From Ectobius pallidus (lineage: Eukaryota > Arthropoda > Insecta > Blattodea > Ectobiidae), in NCBI GenBank assembly GCA_964059195.1, contig CAXKWD010000009.1, positions 86,401,432 to 86,465,431 of the forward strand: 64,000 nucleotides of DNA, given 5' to 3'. How positions within the stretch are numbered: the stretch's first letter is position 1; every line of letters starts with the position of its first letter. Under the pieces are notes generated by a model. That model had not been told where the DNA came from. It was given only the letters and a program-made list of their open reading frames with translations, and searched no databases. Below, piece by piece: positions 53,071 to 63,789 of this stretch. The position numbers were made by a program, and so were the translations under genes.

Positions 53071-54302
53071 CGAGTGTACATTTATTTAGTATCGCGTGAT
53101 CTGACAGCTGACAAAATACAGACTTAATCATTATTGAACTTCATTTCTGTAGAGGGTAAAAAATATTAAAATGTATTGTATTAAACAACCTTCCTACCCC
53201 TAGTGTTATCTTTTATTAAAAAAAAAGCTGTTTAATAGCTCACAATTATATGTAACATTACATTATTGTACATCGTATAAAGTCAATAGTAAAAAAAAAA
53301 TGTGCACTTAAGATACAAAATCAATAAAATAAAATAAAGTAAAAATGAAGTTATATCATTAAAGAAGCATAAAAGTACAATAAAAGATTATTGCAGAATA
53401 AAGAAACGGCGATTTTTCTTCTGTGTAGGCCTATTTACATCTGGAGATGCATTTCGGCATAGATTATCCCTACCTCAGCTCTTGGAAACTCTTGTACAAT
53501 TTTTGCACTTAAAACGTTGACAATGTATACTATATTTTAACTTTTGGCTATGTAAAAAAGCAATTAATATAATAAAAACAATTACTTATCTTAGCTTATA
53601 TGTTACACTTTAATATTGACTTCATTTTAAAACAAAACTGAAGAAAGTATTTATTATTTATATAATGTTTACATTTTATTCATGAAATAACATTAATAAA
53701 TATAATTTGAAATTACAAATTTCACCAGATAAATCGCTCGGCAATCGCACTCGGGAGTCTATCGATAACTCGTAATCTTGTGGAATTGCCTATGAAAAAA
53801 CTCTAAAATGTCTCCTTAAATAAACAAAATGATGCTGAACAATGTCATTCACGACGAACTCTTGCAAATACAAGTAGTTCTGGCGTATAAGCAGTCCTTC
53901 CCGTATTTGCTATGAGCCGCCTTATGATTTGTGGCTGAGAAGTTAAATAATTCAGTGCGATGTCCGCCATGTTTATCCTGCGTAACAGAATGGTACATTC
54001 ATCTTCTTGTTATTCTCCGGGAGATTAATGTTCGTGTTTGTGTTGAGAATTATCAACAGGAGGAAGATTATAGTAAAGTAATATTTACATTTGCGATTTG
54101 TTCGCAGGTGTGCTTGGCAAACACCATGTCTCCAGTTCAACACTTAAACTACCTTTCCCCATAATTTTCCGTTACCATTGTTCAGCTGTACATAACATAC
54201 CCAGTGGAAATATTACAAACACGTACGCCAAGACACCAAGACATATTAGTCATATAGCCTACAAACATTCTAATTGTGTTTTGTTGTACAAATTTCATGA
54301 AG
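53071..54302. other. No gene seen
   Basis: Very AT-rich from 53150 to 53720; a 77-codon plus frame (53931-54164) is not recognised. Confidence 0.45.
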
Positions 54303-54304
54303 TA

Positions 54305-54366
54305 TAAGAGTTAATTTTCGCCTTATACCCTCAAAAAATATAATAAGATGCAGAAAAAAGAAAGAA

Positions 54367-54419
<53 letters not shown>

Positions 54420-54613
54420 TAGCGTGGACAACCTATTGCATAAAAATGAATACAAATATTTATAAGTTTGTTATTTTTATTGTGTTACAAATTATGTGAA
54501 CAGATTTTTAATTGCTGATATATTCTATTGGACAGTGAATTAATCATATATATATTTCTGGCATCTTATTATATTTTTTGAGGGTATAGGCCTAAGGCGA
54601 AAATTAACTCTTA
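54305..54613. mobile_element. TA-flanked foldback element, 309 bp
   Basis: Arms of about 58 bp: TAAGAGTTAATTTTCGCCTT then ATACCCTCAAAAAATATAAT, mirrored on the right, where GGCCTA is inserted. TA lies outside both ends (54303-54304, 54614-54615). An (AT)n tract occupies the centre-left. A 13-bp direct repeat AAATTTCATGAAG lies just outside (54290-54302) and again at 54661-54673. Confidence 0.75.
54369..54417. repeat. (AT)n microsatellite
   Basis: About 24 AT units inside the foldback element. Confidence 0.97.
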
Positions 54614-54708
54614 TAATTTGTAAAATTCTCCCTCAAAAACACTGAAGATATTTATCAATAAATTTCATGAAGCTAAAAAGCAGGACATCTCCCATGAGAC
54701 ATTACAAT

Positions 54709-55561
54709 CTATATTAATAAAAAAGAATCTCCAAAATGTATGTTGCCACATCACTTGAGAACGGCTCGACTGATTTCTTTTTTGTAGTGTTCGTAATTGT
54801 CAGGACAAGGTTTGCATGAAAGAAATGTTTTTGTAAAATCCATGGGAAAAGACGGAAATGTGAAATGAGGCAGAGTTAGAGAGTTCTGCTGTCAATTGTT
54901 TACATAACAAAAAAAGATTAAAAACATTGAAATGTGACAAAAGAAGTGTGACATATTCACAGTTTGAGAGTTCCGCTGTCACATGTTTTCATAACAAAAC
55001 AACAACAACAACAAAATGTGAATCTTGCAACCAAGCCAAATCGAAAGTGTGTATGTATGTATGTGGGTATGTATGTTCCCTATACAAATCTACATTTCTT
55101 GACCAATTTTGCACGAAATTTTGCACACATACCCAGTTAAGCCCGAGAAGTAACGCGATCGACATTAAAATTAAAACAAGCCTGCAGTGAAAAAAATGAA
55201 ATACAGTTCAATTATCATGACAACAGTGTATTGCTTACAGTGTTTACATAGGGCTTTGGGAACTATACAATACTGGGCTTTAAAAAATTGTGAAAATTGT
55301 GAAAATAATTCTTGAAGAATGAAATCCACGAAAATAAAGCACAATGAAATGCAGTCAAGTAACTTTCTCTACGCTCGACATGGAAAATATCATTTTCTCA
55401 ATTCACATTTTGATGTAGAATAAAATGTTTATTCGTGCAATTTATGATAAGGGATGCCAGTGTTAATAAATATCTTAATAATTCCTTTTAAATAAATGAC
55501 GTACATAAAACATCCAGCAGTTGAGCACATAATAGTGAGCGAAGCCACGTGCACCTGCTAG
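54709..55561 (+). mobile_element. Non-autonomous Helitron, 853 bp, both ends present
   Basis: 5' end TCTATATTAATAAAAAAGAA, preceded by A. 3' end with hairpin-type GTGAGCGAAGCCACGTGCAC, then CTGCTAG, followed by T. TC...CTAG ends inserted between A and T without duplication are the defining Helitron features. The 5' region carries ACTTGAGAACGGCTCGACTG and the centre GACCAATTTTGCACGAAATT, words I know from insect Helitrons. No Rep/helicase protein. A (GTAT)n tract near 55051 and TTTACATAACAAAA-type direct repeats (54899 and 54987) lie inside. Confidence 0.85.
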
Positions 55562-55659
55562 TACTTTATATAAAATACTTTCATCACCTTGTAATTGACA
55601 ATTTTTGCTAAAATAATATAACATAAACCAATGAAATCTTCAATACACCCAAATTTACA

Positions 55660-55830
55660 TGAGTACGCCTGCAAACTCTGATTCGACCGCCCGCAGTACA
55701 TAGATGTCGGAGAAGTTGCCGCGCCTGGAACATGTTTCTCTATTATAGACGCCTGCAAACTCTGATTCGACTGCCCGCAGTACACAGCTGTCGAAGAAAT
55801 TACTGCCCCTCGTGTTCAGGGGGGGGGGTC
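55660..55830. repeat. Tandem duplication, period about 84 bp
   Basis: 55666-55725 and 55750-55808 share ACGCCTGCAAACTCTGATTC, GAC, GCCCGCAGTACA and GCTGTCG-GAAGAA-like words. GC-richer than the flanks; a G run follows at 55818-55828. Confidence 0.88.
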
Positions 55831-56084
55831 GAATTATATGGAAGACACGTCTTTCATGTCCAACCAAATTTTTATTGCCCTATAATTTGTATTATTATTT
55901 GGTTAATACTGTTTTGCAGAACATTTCTTCAGATTAATGTAATACTGGAATTTTCTCGAAATTATTTTATTGTCATATATTCAAATTCATTGATGTCAAA
56001 TTCATAATAAAATCCTATTGCTGCCTCTGGGACACAAAAAGTAACAATTTGTTTCGGTTTTCGGAAGTCCTTATTTTAAGTTGG

Positions 56085-56200
56085 AACCTTCTTTAGATCC
56101 GTGGTGAAGGAGGGTTTGGGTTCGAGTCCCGCCTCGGGCATGAGTGTTTGTGTGCAATAAGGAAAAATGGAGAACAAGGAAAACAAAACTCTATACAAAA
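56085..56200 (+). mobile_element. SINE-G copy (tRNA-like)
   Basis: ATCCGTGGTGAAGGAGGGTT, B box TTGGGTTCGAGTCCCGCCTC, and GAGTGTTTGTGTGCAATAAG then GAAAA. Matches 30420-30565 in opposite orientation. Confidence 0.72.
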
Positions 56201-56254
56201 TAAATAATTAAGGAAAATTGGCCTATGGTCGGCTATATTTTACTAAAAAATAAC

Positions 56255-56588
56255 ATCTGTGGGCTCATCCCCTGGTCGATTTTTTTGTTTGTAATGTCAA
56301 GGCACGCAGACATCTGAATTTTTCAACATAGACAGAAGAGCAATAATGAATGTAGGCCTAAATCGGCAAACATTGGCCCATTTGGATGGAACTCACTATG
56401 AAGGGGTTTACTGGGGCAGGAAACTCGAATCTGAGGTAGTTTTTCCCACTTAATCGTGGAATGCACTCCAAAGCCGGATTTTTAGCTGTTTCGTTATAAT
56501 TATTATTAATTTTAACTATTATGTTTTAATTATTTTGCTCTTAATTTCTTAATTAATTATCGTGGGCGAAGCCGCGCACACCTGCTAG
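56255..56588 (+). mobile_element. Helitron 3' end (family shared with 63023-63250)
   Basis: Terminates in a hairpin CGTGGGCGAAGCCGCG followed by CACACCTGCTAG (56588) and T. The upstream 150 bp (GGAATGCACTCCAAAGCCGG, TTTTTAGCTGTTTCGTTA) match the element at 63023 reversed. The 5' end was not found, so the start is approximate. Confidence 0.78.
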
Positions 56589-56659
56589 TAAATAAATAAA
56601 TAATTCAGTTAGAAATTAATATTTTTATTAGCCATTAGAAATTTCAATTCGATCGAGCA

Positions 56660-56760
56660 GACGTCTGTGATAGTAACGTATTGGACTCTCACTCAGGAGG
56701 CCCCGGGTCCAGACCTCGTGGTCGGCCAATTTGATTTTTTATTCATGGTTTCTCCAGTCG
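56660..56760 (+). mobile_element. tRNA-like SINE head
   Basis: CGTCTGTGATAGTAACGTATT (A-box region), GACTCTCACTCAGGAGG (anticodon-arm-like) and CCCGGGTCCAGACCTCG (degraded B box), then a T run. Confidence 0.5.
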
Positions 56761-57429
56761 TAAAAAAATGTCGAATCGGATATTTACTTATCAAAATTCA
56801 TCACTGCTATATCATCCTGTACCATAATCTTTAAAATTGAAAATCAGATGAAACTAACAGAAAGCTATAACCCATCAACAATAGAAAACAGTTGCACATC
56901 ATCAAGGTCTACTGGTATACACATATAACCTGACTCGTTATATAATCTCGATGTTCACACCATGGAGGAATACATTGTTCAAATGAGTATAAATTAGGTC
57001 TAATTTCTAAAAACCTTGGTTTCATAGCATGAATTGCATTTTTCTAAGCTTTCGGTCACAACGGAATTTTAATTCATTTTTGTAGTTATAGAGACCTTTT
57101 AACGGTATTTGGAGACGAGAACCGTAACCGACACCACATTGCCCAAGTATTATTTACGTAATAAAATTAATCCTTCGCAATGAGTTATGTGAAACAGTCC
57201 GTAATTATTAATTTCAACCAATACTCGAATTGTTCAAGATTATTTTCATTTAGACGATTCGATATTTACAAACGTCATCAGGGCACCTGAGCTGGTTTGA
57301 TTTTTGAAGTGAAAATTCTTTAGCCGCGGTAGAGGTAAATCGAGAGCTTGCGTAACGCTAAAAAATTGTCACGAAATTAGTGAGGTGTGACGGAACGGAC
57401 TGCACAGAAAACAATCAACTCAATAATTA
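56761..57429. other. No gene seen
   Basis: No recognisable coding or element structure. Confidence 0.45.
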
Positions 57430-57872
57430 AGATTATCCAAAGTTTAAAAAACCAAAAAAATTCAAAATTAAAAAATCCAAAATTTAAAAAATCGAAAATC
57501 AAAATTCAAACATAAAAAAATTTCAAAAATGAAAGATCCAAAATTTAAAGCATCTAAAATTCAAAGATCCAAAATTAAAAAATTCAAAGTTCCAAAATTC
57601 AAAAGTCCAAAAATCCAAAATAAAAAAAATAAAAATCCAAATATCCAAAAATAAAAATAAAAAATTCAAAATTCAGAATATTAAAAAATGAAAAATCCAA
57701 AAATAAAAGTCAAAATCCAAAATTTAATAATTAAAAAATCCAAAATTAAAAAATCGAAAATGTAAAAACCCAAAATTCAAAATTAAAGAAGTCCAAAACC
57801 CCAATATATAAGAGTCCAACAATCCAAAATTCAAATAATCCAATAATCCAAAATTGAAAAATCCAAAAATTA
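57430..57872. repeat. Phased A-tract array, 440 bp
   Basis: Dozens of short units of the form TCCAAAAT(T)(C/T)AAAAA recur every 9-20 bp without any longer period. The plus strand is almost free of G. A-tracts of four to seven bases are spaced near the helical repeat, so intrinsic curvature is expected. The minus-strand Phe/Leu/Trp-rich frames (57724-57976) are artefacts. Confidence 0.85.
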
Positions 57873-59404
57873 AAACAAGTTTCACTTCTGTCTCGTGGCG
57901 TTCCACGCACACTTTTTTTTAAGTTAAAGCCTAGTGGAGAGTAAAAACAGCCTACAACAAGGAAATCTGCAATCATTTGGTATAAACTGTTTTAGACCTA
58001 GAATGGAATAGGCTACGGTGCTGTCGTAGTAGGATAAAATATTACCAGGGCGCCACTCAGCTATTTTTAATGTAGTACTTAACAGCAAAGAGCCCATTCT
58101 TAGCATGGGAAGTCAGAGATTTTTTTATAAGGCTTTTGTACTGCCTTGTGTCAATTTTAGATAATTTTAAAATGTTATGTTTCAGAATCATATAGATCTA
58201 TGAAAATTAAATTGGGCATGATTAATCTGCATTAAGTTTGCATTAATAAATTTCTTTTTAAAATGCTTAAATATATTTTACAACCGAGTAGGGATTTTTT
58301 TAAAGTCGTATAAATTTTCAATAGCTTTTACACGCGTTTATTTGTTAGATAAATGTTACATGCAATTATTATTAATATCCACACCAATAACATAGCCTAC
58401 GGTAGGATCTTTGTGCTATTTCTCCAAATAAAATTTATTTTGAACTTTTACAGAAGTTACTGAAAATTTTAGAATTTTCTTGAGACAAATCATTTAAAAA
58501 AGTAAACACCAGAGATACAAAAACAGAAAACAAAAGAAATAGTAATTTTGTTTAGATGGCTTGAGAAATTTAATCGTAGCATCTTGAACAGTTCTCGAGA
58601 GTTATATGTAAATGCTAGGTAAAAATGCTAGTCATGGAAAACATGCAACAAAAATACCTATTTCTCTGATTAAGCAGGTGACGTCATATTGCCATAACTA
58701 GTTAAAGAGGAAAATCTATTTCACAAAGGACAAAAATAATTTTAATATTGCACTTTCTTACCCTCAACGGTGCACCTCCCCCTTAACAATATTAAGCGAG
58801 AGATTAGGCCTAAAACCCTCTCAGTCTACAATTTCAGGGCAAGGATTTTTGTGCACATCTGTGAAACCGTTTGAGACTGTAACAAGTATTTACTAGACAA
58901 ACACGAATGGTGAAAACCCCAGAAAAGCTTATAGGCATATTCACTCCCATATGGATGATCATCTGAAACTTTTCATAAGGGGCCAAGCTAGAACCAATTT
59001 ATGGTGATCTCAGAATCAAACCATCCTCAAGAGTGTAATATAAAACAAGCCAGTGGACCTACTTTGCACCCCAAATAAAGTTTGGGTATGTGTTTTGTAA
59101 GAGATTTAATGCATATAAGCTAGACAGTGGATCGCACCCCTGTTGTTTGGTTATAAATTGTTCGTACATATATCTCGTGTACAGAAACAGATATTTAGAC
59201 CTACTTTTAATAGCTTAAGTCACACAGTCATTCCATTTAATACAATCCATGCGGAAATAGTGTATTGCACTATTATATTTATATTATATTATTTATAAGA
59301 ATTTAAATTTTTGTTTTTTATCTATCTTTTTTCCATAGTGTAAAATATTCAACCTGGATTTTTGTAATTTGAAAATTTGTAATACCAATAATTTGTAATT
59401 TTTA
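57873..59404. other. No gene seen
   Basis: AT-rich, no family signature in any frame. Confidence 0.45.
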
Positions 59405-59770
59405 TAAGTAAGTAAGTAATTTATAGTCACAAACATTTACAAAACAGCTTAAAAGCTGGTAAACTGGTGACTCGCCAAAAAAAGAAAAAGAAGAAAATAC
59501 AATGGTATAATACTAGTACTATACATACAAATACAGATTTTGAAAAATGTAAAATATGAGGTGAAACATTTTTCTTAAATAACCATATAAATTATAAATT
59601 TTTGTCCTGAAAAAATTCACTTATTGAATAGTAAGCTTCCTCCAAAATGTTTTTTATTTTTTTAAATTTTGTTTAAATTGTTTATTATTCAATTGTTTTG
59701 TTTCTTCTGACAAATGATTGTATGCTTTCATGCCCATGTATGTAGGACATCTTTCAAATAGAATTAATCT
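59405..59770 (-). pseudogene. LINE C-terminal remnant with (TTAC)n tail
   Basis: On the minus strand from about 59770: RLILFERCPTYMGMKAYNHL then SEETKQLNNKQFKQNLKK and a stop. This parallels FEKSPAHAGITFFNKLPHEV of the intact 650-residue protein, the last block of CR1/Jockey-like reverse transcriptases. About 240 bp of AT-rich 3' sequence end in TTACTTACTTAC (59406-59420 on the plus strand as GTAAGTAAGTAA). 5'-truncated. Confidence 0.75.
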
Positions 59771-61028
59771 ACGCTATGTACTGGAAATTGTAAGAAATTT
59801 TGTTTCGAAATAAGTAAATAAATAAATAAACTTGATGACAACAGGGTTTTCGCAATCAGCAGAGGCACTGATTAATATTACTGAACTTATAAATATCGTG
59901 CCCACTCAATCGTTTTGTCCCTAACTGTAGCTACTTCATAAATAATAGCAAGTGTTAATGCACAACCGTAAACGGCAAGTCTTCAAAAGCCAGCCGTTAT
60001 GGAGGCAATTTGTCCTGTTGAAGCTGCAGACGCCCAACTCTTGATTTTTATGATCCGTAAAAAGAAATACAAAAACAATTGTGTTGATCGTTATTTTTAA
60101 AGGCCATTTTTAACGACGTACCCTGGCATATAAGAATCGCAATTTTTAAAAGAACCTGCTATTTACAATACAGAAAACAATTCCTACCATATGTGCGATC
60201 GATATTTATCACCTGCCAAAGCATTTTGTAATAAATAATTTTATTGCCTATATGGCCTTGCATAGTCTTATCAATGGCTCTTTCTCTTGGAAGAAAGATA
60301 ACATTTACTATTCGTATGTGTTGGTGTAAATTAGATTCATGTTCTATCTCCACACTAAACTTTTTAAGTTTTACAACTTTATTCATACCCAAGGCTCCAC
60401 CACTACAAAATACGGCAACTGACTGCAAGCCTTGGCAATTCATTATTACGGTGTATTTTCATTCCGAGTTGCCTCCTTCTATACGATTTTACTTGTAAAC
60501 AGTATGTTCCAAAATTCAGTGCCCAAACTGCTAGGGATGATAGAGGAGACCAAAACAAACTTATTTTTTTTTAAGGAACATGGTTCGGAAACTCATACTG
60601 ATTGAGTAACTGATCTTGTGCAGATAGTACGAGACAAGATAAATTTATTGGATGCGACTGAGAATAAAACAACTTGACATATTTTTTGCACTCCTTAGCT
60701 AGTAAGTGTTACTTCCGAAATTTGTTTACATGGATCGTAAGTTGACATTCCCACACAGTCTTGTTGCTAAGGGCGGTTGCGACGAGGTTAAATTACTTAC
60801 GGTCCAAGCGCCACGTCATAATTCATTACGATACACTTCATAATACAAGTCTTTATGGACAAAGCCCCCAGGACAAAAATTCGGTTCCCATAACAACAAA
60901 CACATGCGAATCACTTTCTGAAATAAACATCTATTTTCAAGAATGTATTTACATAATATTTTCAGGTAATATCACAATTAATATAATTAAATTGATATAA
61001 ATAATCATCGTGCAAAAAATAGCATGCA
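59771..61028. other. No gene seen
   Basis: The two overlapping frames at 60159-60498 lack motifs. Nothing else recognised. Confidence 0.45.
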
Positions 61029-61139
61029 ACACACGGGCCGTAAAGGCATTTACGGGTCTCGAAAACTTAAAAACCCTCGGCTGCGCCTCGGGTTTTCAAT
61101 CTGTTTCCTCGACCCGTAAACGTGCCTTACGGCACTTGT
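61029..61139. mobile_element. GC-rich foldback, about 110 bp
   Basis: Arms pair GGCCGTAAAGGCATTTACGG, GTCTCG and AAAACCCTCGG with their complements on the right (CCTCGGGTTTTC, CTCGACCCGTAAACGTGCC, TTACGGC). The loop is only a few bases. A similar hairpin repeat is known to me from other invertebrates. The plus frame 61010-61201 is an artefact. Confidence 0.75.
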
Positions 61140-61289
61140 ATCGCAATATACTAGGCCTATTTCATTTCTTCATTGTGAAAATGTGTGTTCAATTACTATA
61201 AATGCTCAAAGTGACACAATGAACCTCACTTGAGCAGTATCAAAATGATATTCATAATACGAGGGAGAATCAAATGAAAACCGCAACTA

Positions 61290-61830
61290 ATTTTTACTTC
61301 CTCTGCCCGTACCACAGGTAGGCCTACTATAGGAAGAGGAAGTTTCGAGCCCCAAATTTGAAGTTGAGTTTTTGACAAAAAAAATACACGTATTTTTACT
61401 TCCTCTCCCCGTACCATAGGTACTATAGGTAGAGGAAGTATTGTTTTCGACCCCCACATTCGAAGTTGAGTTTTCTTACATAAATACATGTTTCAAGCCC
61501 CCCTGAATCCAAAAATACTATTTTTGGAAACATGTCTGTATGTCTGTCTATGTGGATGCCTGTGAACAGGCTAGCTCCAAAACGGAAAATCGTATGAAAA
61601 CAAAGTTTCGTATTTGGGCCAGGAACCTTCTGAAGATGTGAGCAGAAGATTGGCGACAAGTTTCTCTTATTTTTAAGGGGACTTTACATGAAGAAATTTT
61701 CGTTTTTCTCGGTTTTCTCGAAAACGGCTTTAACGATTTTCTTTAAATTTTGCGCATGGGTTGCTTATATTAAGGGCTAAAACTTTTATTTGAAACATTT
61801 TTTCGAACAAATTCTCTGAAGGATAGTAAT
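61290..61830 (+). repeat. Family F1, longest copy, with internal duplication
   Basis: Two copies of the TTTTTACTTCCTCT..CCGTACCA.AGGT block (61294 and 61396). Then TTCGAAGTTGAGTTTT, AAGCCCCCCTGAATCC, AAACATGTCTGTATGTCTGT, CAGGCTAGCTCCAAAACGGA, GAAGATGTGAGCAGAAGATT, TTTCTCGAAAACGGC and TAAAACTTTTATTTGAAACA. No TIR, poly(A) or coding frame recognised; class unknown. Confidence 0.8.
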
Positions 61831-62417
61831 AAGCCACCCACTGTGAATACGCGCTCTTTGCAATACGGCCTCTTGTAATGCAAAATCGTACGGAAACAAA
61901 ATTTTGTATTTCGTTATGTACCTGTGAACGTGCAATATAACACTTCTCCAAGTGACATGGATGCTGAAAAATAAGTTGCACAAACTTTCTTGCATATACG
62001 AGTTAAAAGTTAGCACAGAAAAACGTGGGCCTATATGCCAGAAAGTAGATTACGAAATAGAGAAAAGCACAAACGGCATATTATAGGAAACATAAATCTC
62101 AGCACATAGCCAATTACTCGTTCTAATCGTAAGCCCAATCGCTATAGGATGAGAAAAAATAAAAAAAGGTATACATGAATTCAATCCAATTAACATATTT
62201 TGTCTATAAATAACAACACTTTCTTCTATTTGCAATAAAAAATCTAAAATTCATATTCTTTATTCATAACTCGTAGATGAAGTCTCGCATTCCTTACGTG
62301 ATAATGGCTAACTTTCGTTCAATCGACGCGCAACAATAGTTTACTGAATTCTAATTGCTTCTATTTTTGTAATCGATCTCTGAGCTAAGCTCCAGATCGT
62401 TTTATAATATTATTATA
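61831..62417. other. No gene seen
   Basis: Nothing recognised. Confidence 0.45.
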
Positions 62418-62490
62418 GCCTGGGTGGGTCGTTGGTAGCTCGCCTGCCTTCCGCCCCGGCGGTCCCGGTTGGGAAATTTTCAGTCGTGAA
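62418..62490 (+). mobile_element. SINE-F head (tRNA-like)
   Basis: GGTGGGTCGTTGGTAGCTCG, CCTGCCTTCCGCCCCGGCGG and TCCCGGTTGGGAA. Same head type as 25336-25466 (minus). The B box is damaged. Confidence 0.6.
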
Positions 62491-62904
62491 AAATCCCTTT
62501 CCTGTGTTTAGGGTTATTATTAGGTCATAGCATCACGAATGTTCTATAATTTCGGTAATCTGATGTATGACTGCGTAACACATTCTCCAAGTTAAAAGAA
62601 CTTAACTATCTAAAATATGATCCAAGTGTTAAAAAAGAGAAATTATTTTGAGACGAAGTTACGTTTGCTAAATGAGCTTCTTTAGGGCGAGTGTAGCAAT
62701 CCCACGAGTAAAACAAAATCATTTTACCACATGCATCTTATTATACCTTAATTACTGTATATTACATTTATTTTGTCCTAGTGGTGATATAATTAAGAGG
62801 TCATATTAGGCTATACAAGTATGAATCGAGTCCCTATTAATAACATTATTCTACTACGTTTCGTATGCTATGTGGATACTATTATGCAATATGTAGACTA
62901 TCTG
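62491..62904. other. No gene seen
   Basis: Nothing recognised. Confidence 0.4.
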
Positions 62905-62995
62905 TCAGATTTTATTTGGGTGATGTATCCTTCGGGGATGCGATGTGATGTGGTAACGAGATTATCTTCATTTTACAACCAATTTACATGAAAAG
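62905..62995 (+). repeat. Interspersed repeat shared with 46850-46949
   Basis: ATTTGGGTGATGTATCCTTC, GGGGATGCGAT, GTGGTAACGA and CCAATTTACATGAAAAG. It ends about 30 bp before the Helitron end at 63023. Confidence 0.75.
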
Positions 62996-63022
62996 AATTT
63001 CATACGGTATATTGTATTAAGA

Positions 63023-63250
63023 CTAGCAGGTGCCCGTGGCTTCGCCACGATAATTCTTTTAAAAATTAAAAATTAAGAGTATAATAATTATTAAAGCATT
63101 ATATTTATTAACACTTGCACGCGAATCATTCATAAACTAAGCCATTAATAATTAATGAAACAGCTAAAATTCCTGCTTTAGAGTACATTCCACGACATGA
63201 AAGCGCCCCCTGGGAAAACTATATCAGAATCGATTATGCAGTTCCAAAGA
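63023..63250 (-). mobile_element. Helitron 3' end
   Basis: On the minus strand: hairpin CGTGGCGAAGCCACG (63035-63049), GGCACCTGCTAG ending at 63023, next host base T. Upstream sequence (TTAGCTGTTTCATTAATTAT, GTGGAATGTACTCTAAAGC) matches 56400-56560. The 5' end was not found. Confidence 0.8.
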
Positions 63251-63789
63251 ACCTGTGAACACATAATACGTATTGTTTCTCAGCTGTTTATAGACATGAA
63301 TATGATGTGAATTTTATTTGATCAATTCAGTGTAATTTTCAGAAATTATATAATGTTTCAAGGGAAGGAATGGTTTGTTTGGATTATTATTATCAGCGAT
63401 ATTTCAAGAGATAAAACCATCAATATTTTACAGCTGTTGCCCCCGGCTTCGACCGCCATTATTCATTGACTCCAGGATTTTTAAGAAAATTACACTGGTA
63501 GATTATTAAAAATGTTTGTGGTTCAGAGCTATGAAAATTGTAAGTAAAAATAAAATTAGGATATTTGTTCATTGTGTTCATTTCACTTAGGCCTTATATA
63601 ATAAAGAAACGGTTTTCCTTCCTAATTTTGTAGTCGTCATGAAAGTTTAGACTGCGAGAGACGAACATCGCCGAGTATACCCGATGTCTCACGAAGCGGG
63701 CGAGCAAGCACGCTATTTAGGGCCGTTGAATTGTATAAGAGTAGATGCTAACTTTCATTTGGACAGAAGAAGTTATGTGAATTTCACAT
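63251..63789. other. No gene seen; one more Helitron-like word
   Basis: A GTTGCCCCCGGCTTCGACCGCC word near 63436 resembles a degraded Helitron 3' hairpin on the minus strand, too weak to call. Confidence 0.4.

Noticed and set aside
57724..57976. Trp/Phe/Leu-rich minus frames as a membrane protein
   Set aside because: A direct product of the phased A-tract array, with no conserved segment.
60159..60498. Overlapping 94- and 84-residue frames as a small gene
   Set aside because: No start context, motif or similarity to a known family; consistent with chance on opposite strands.
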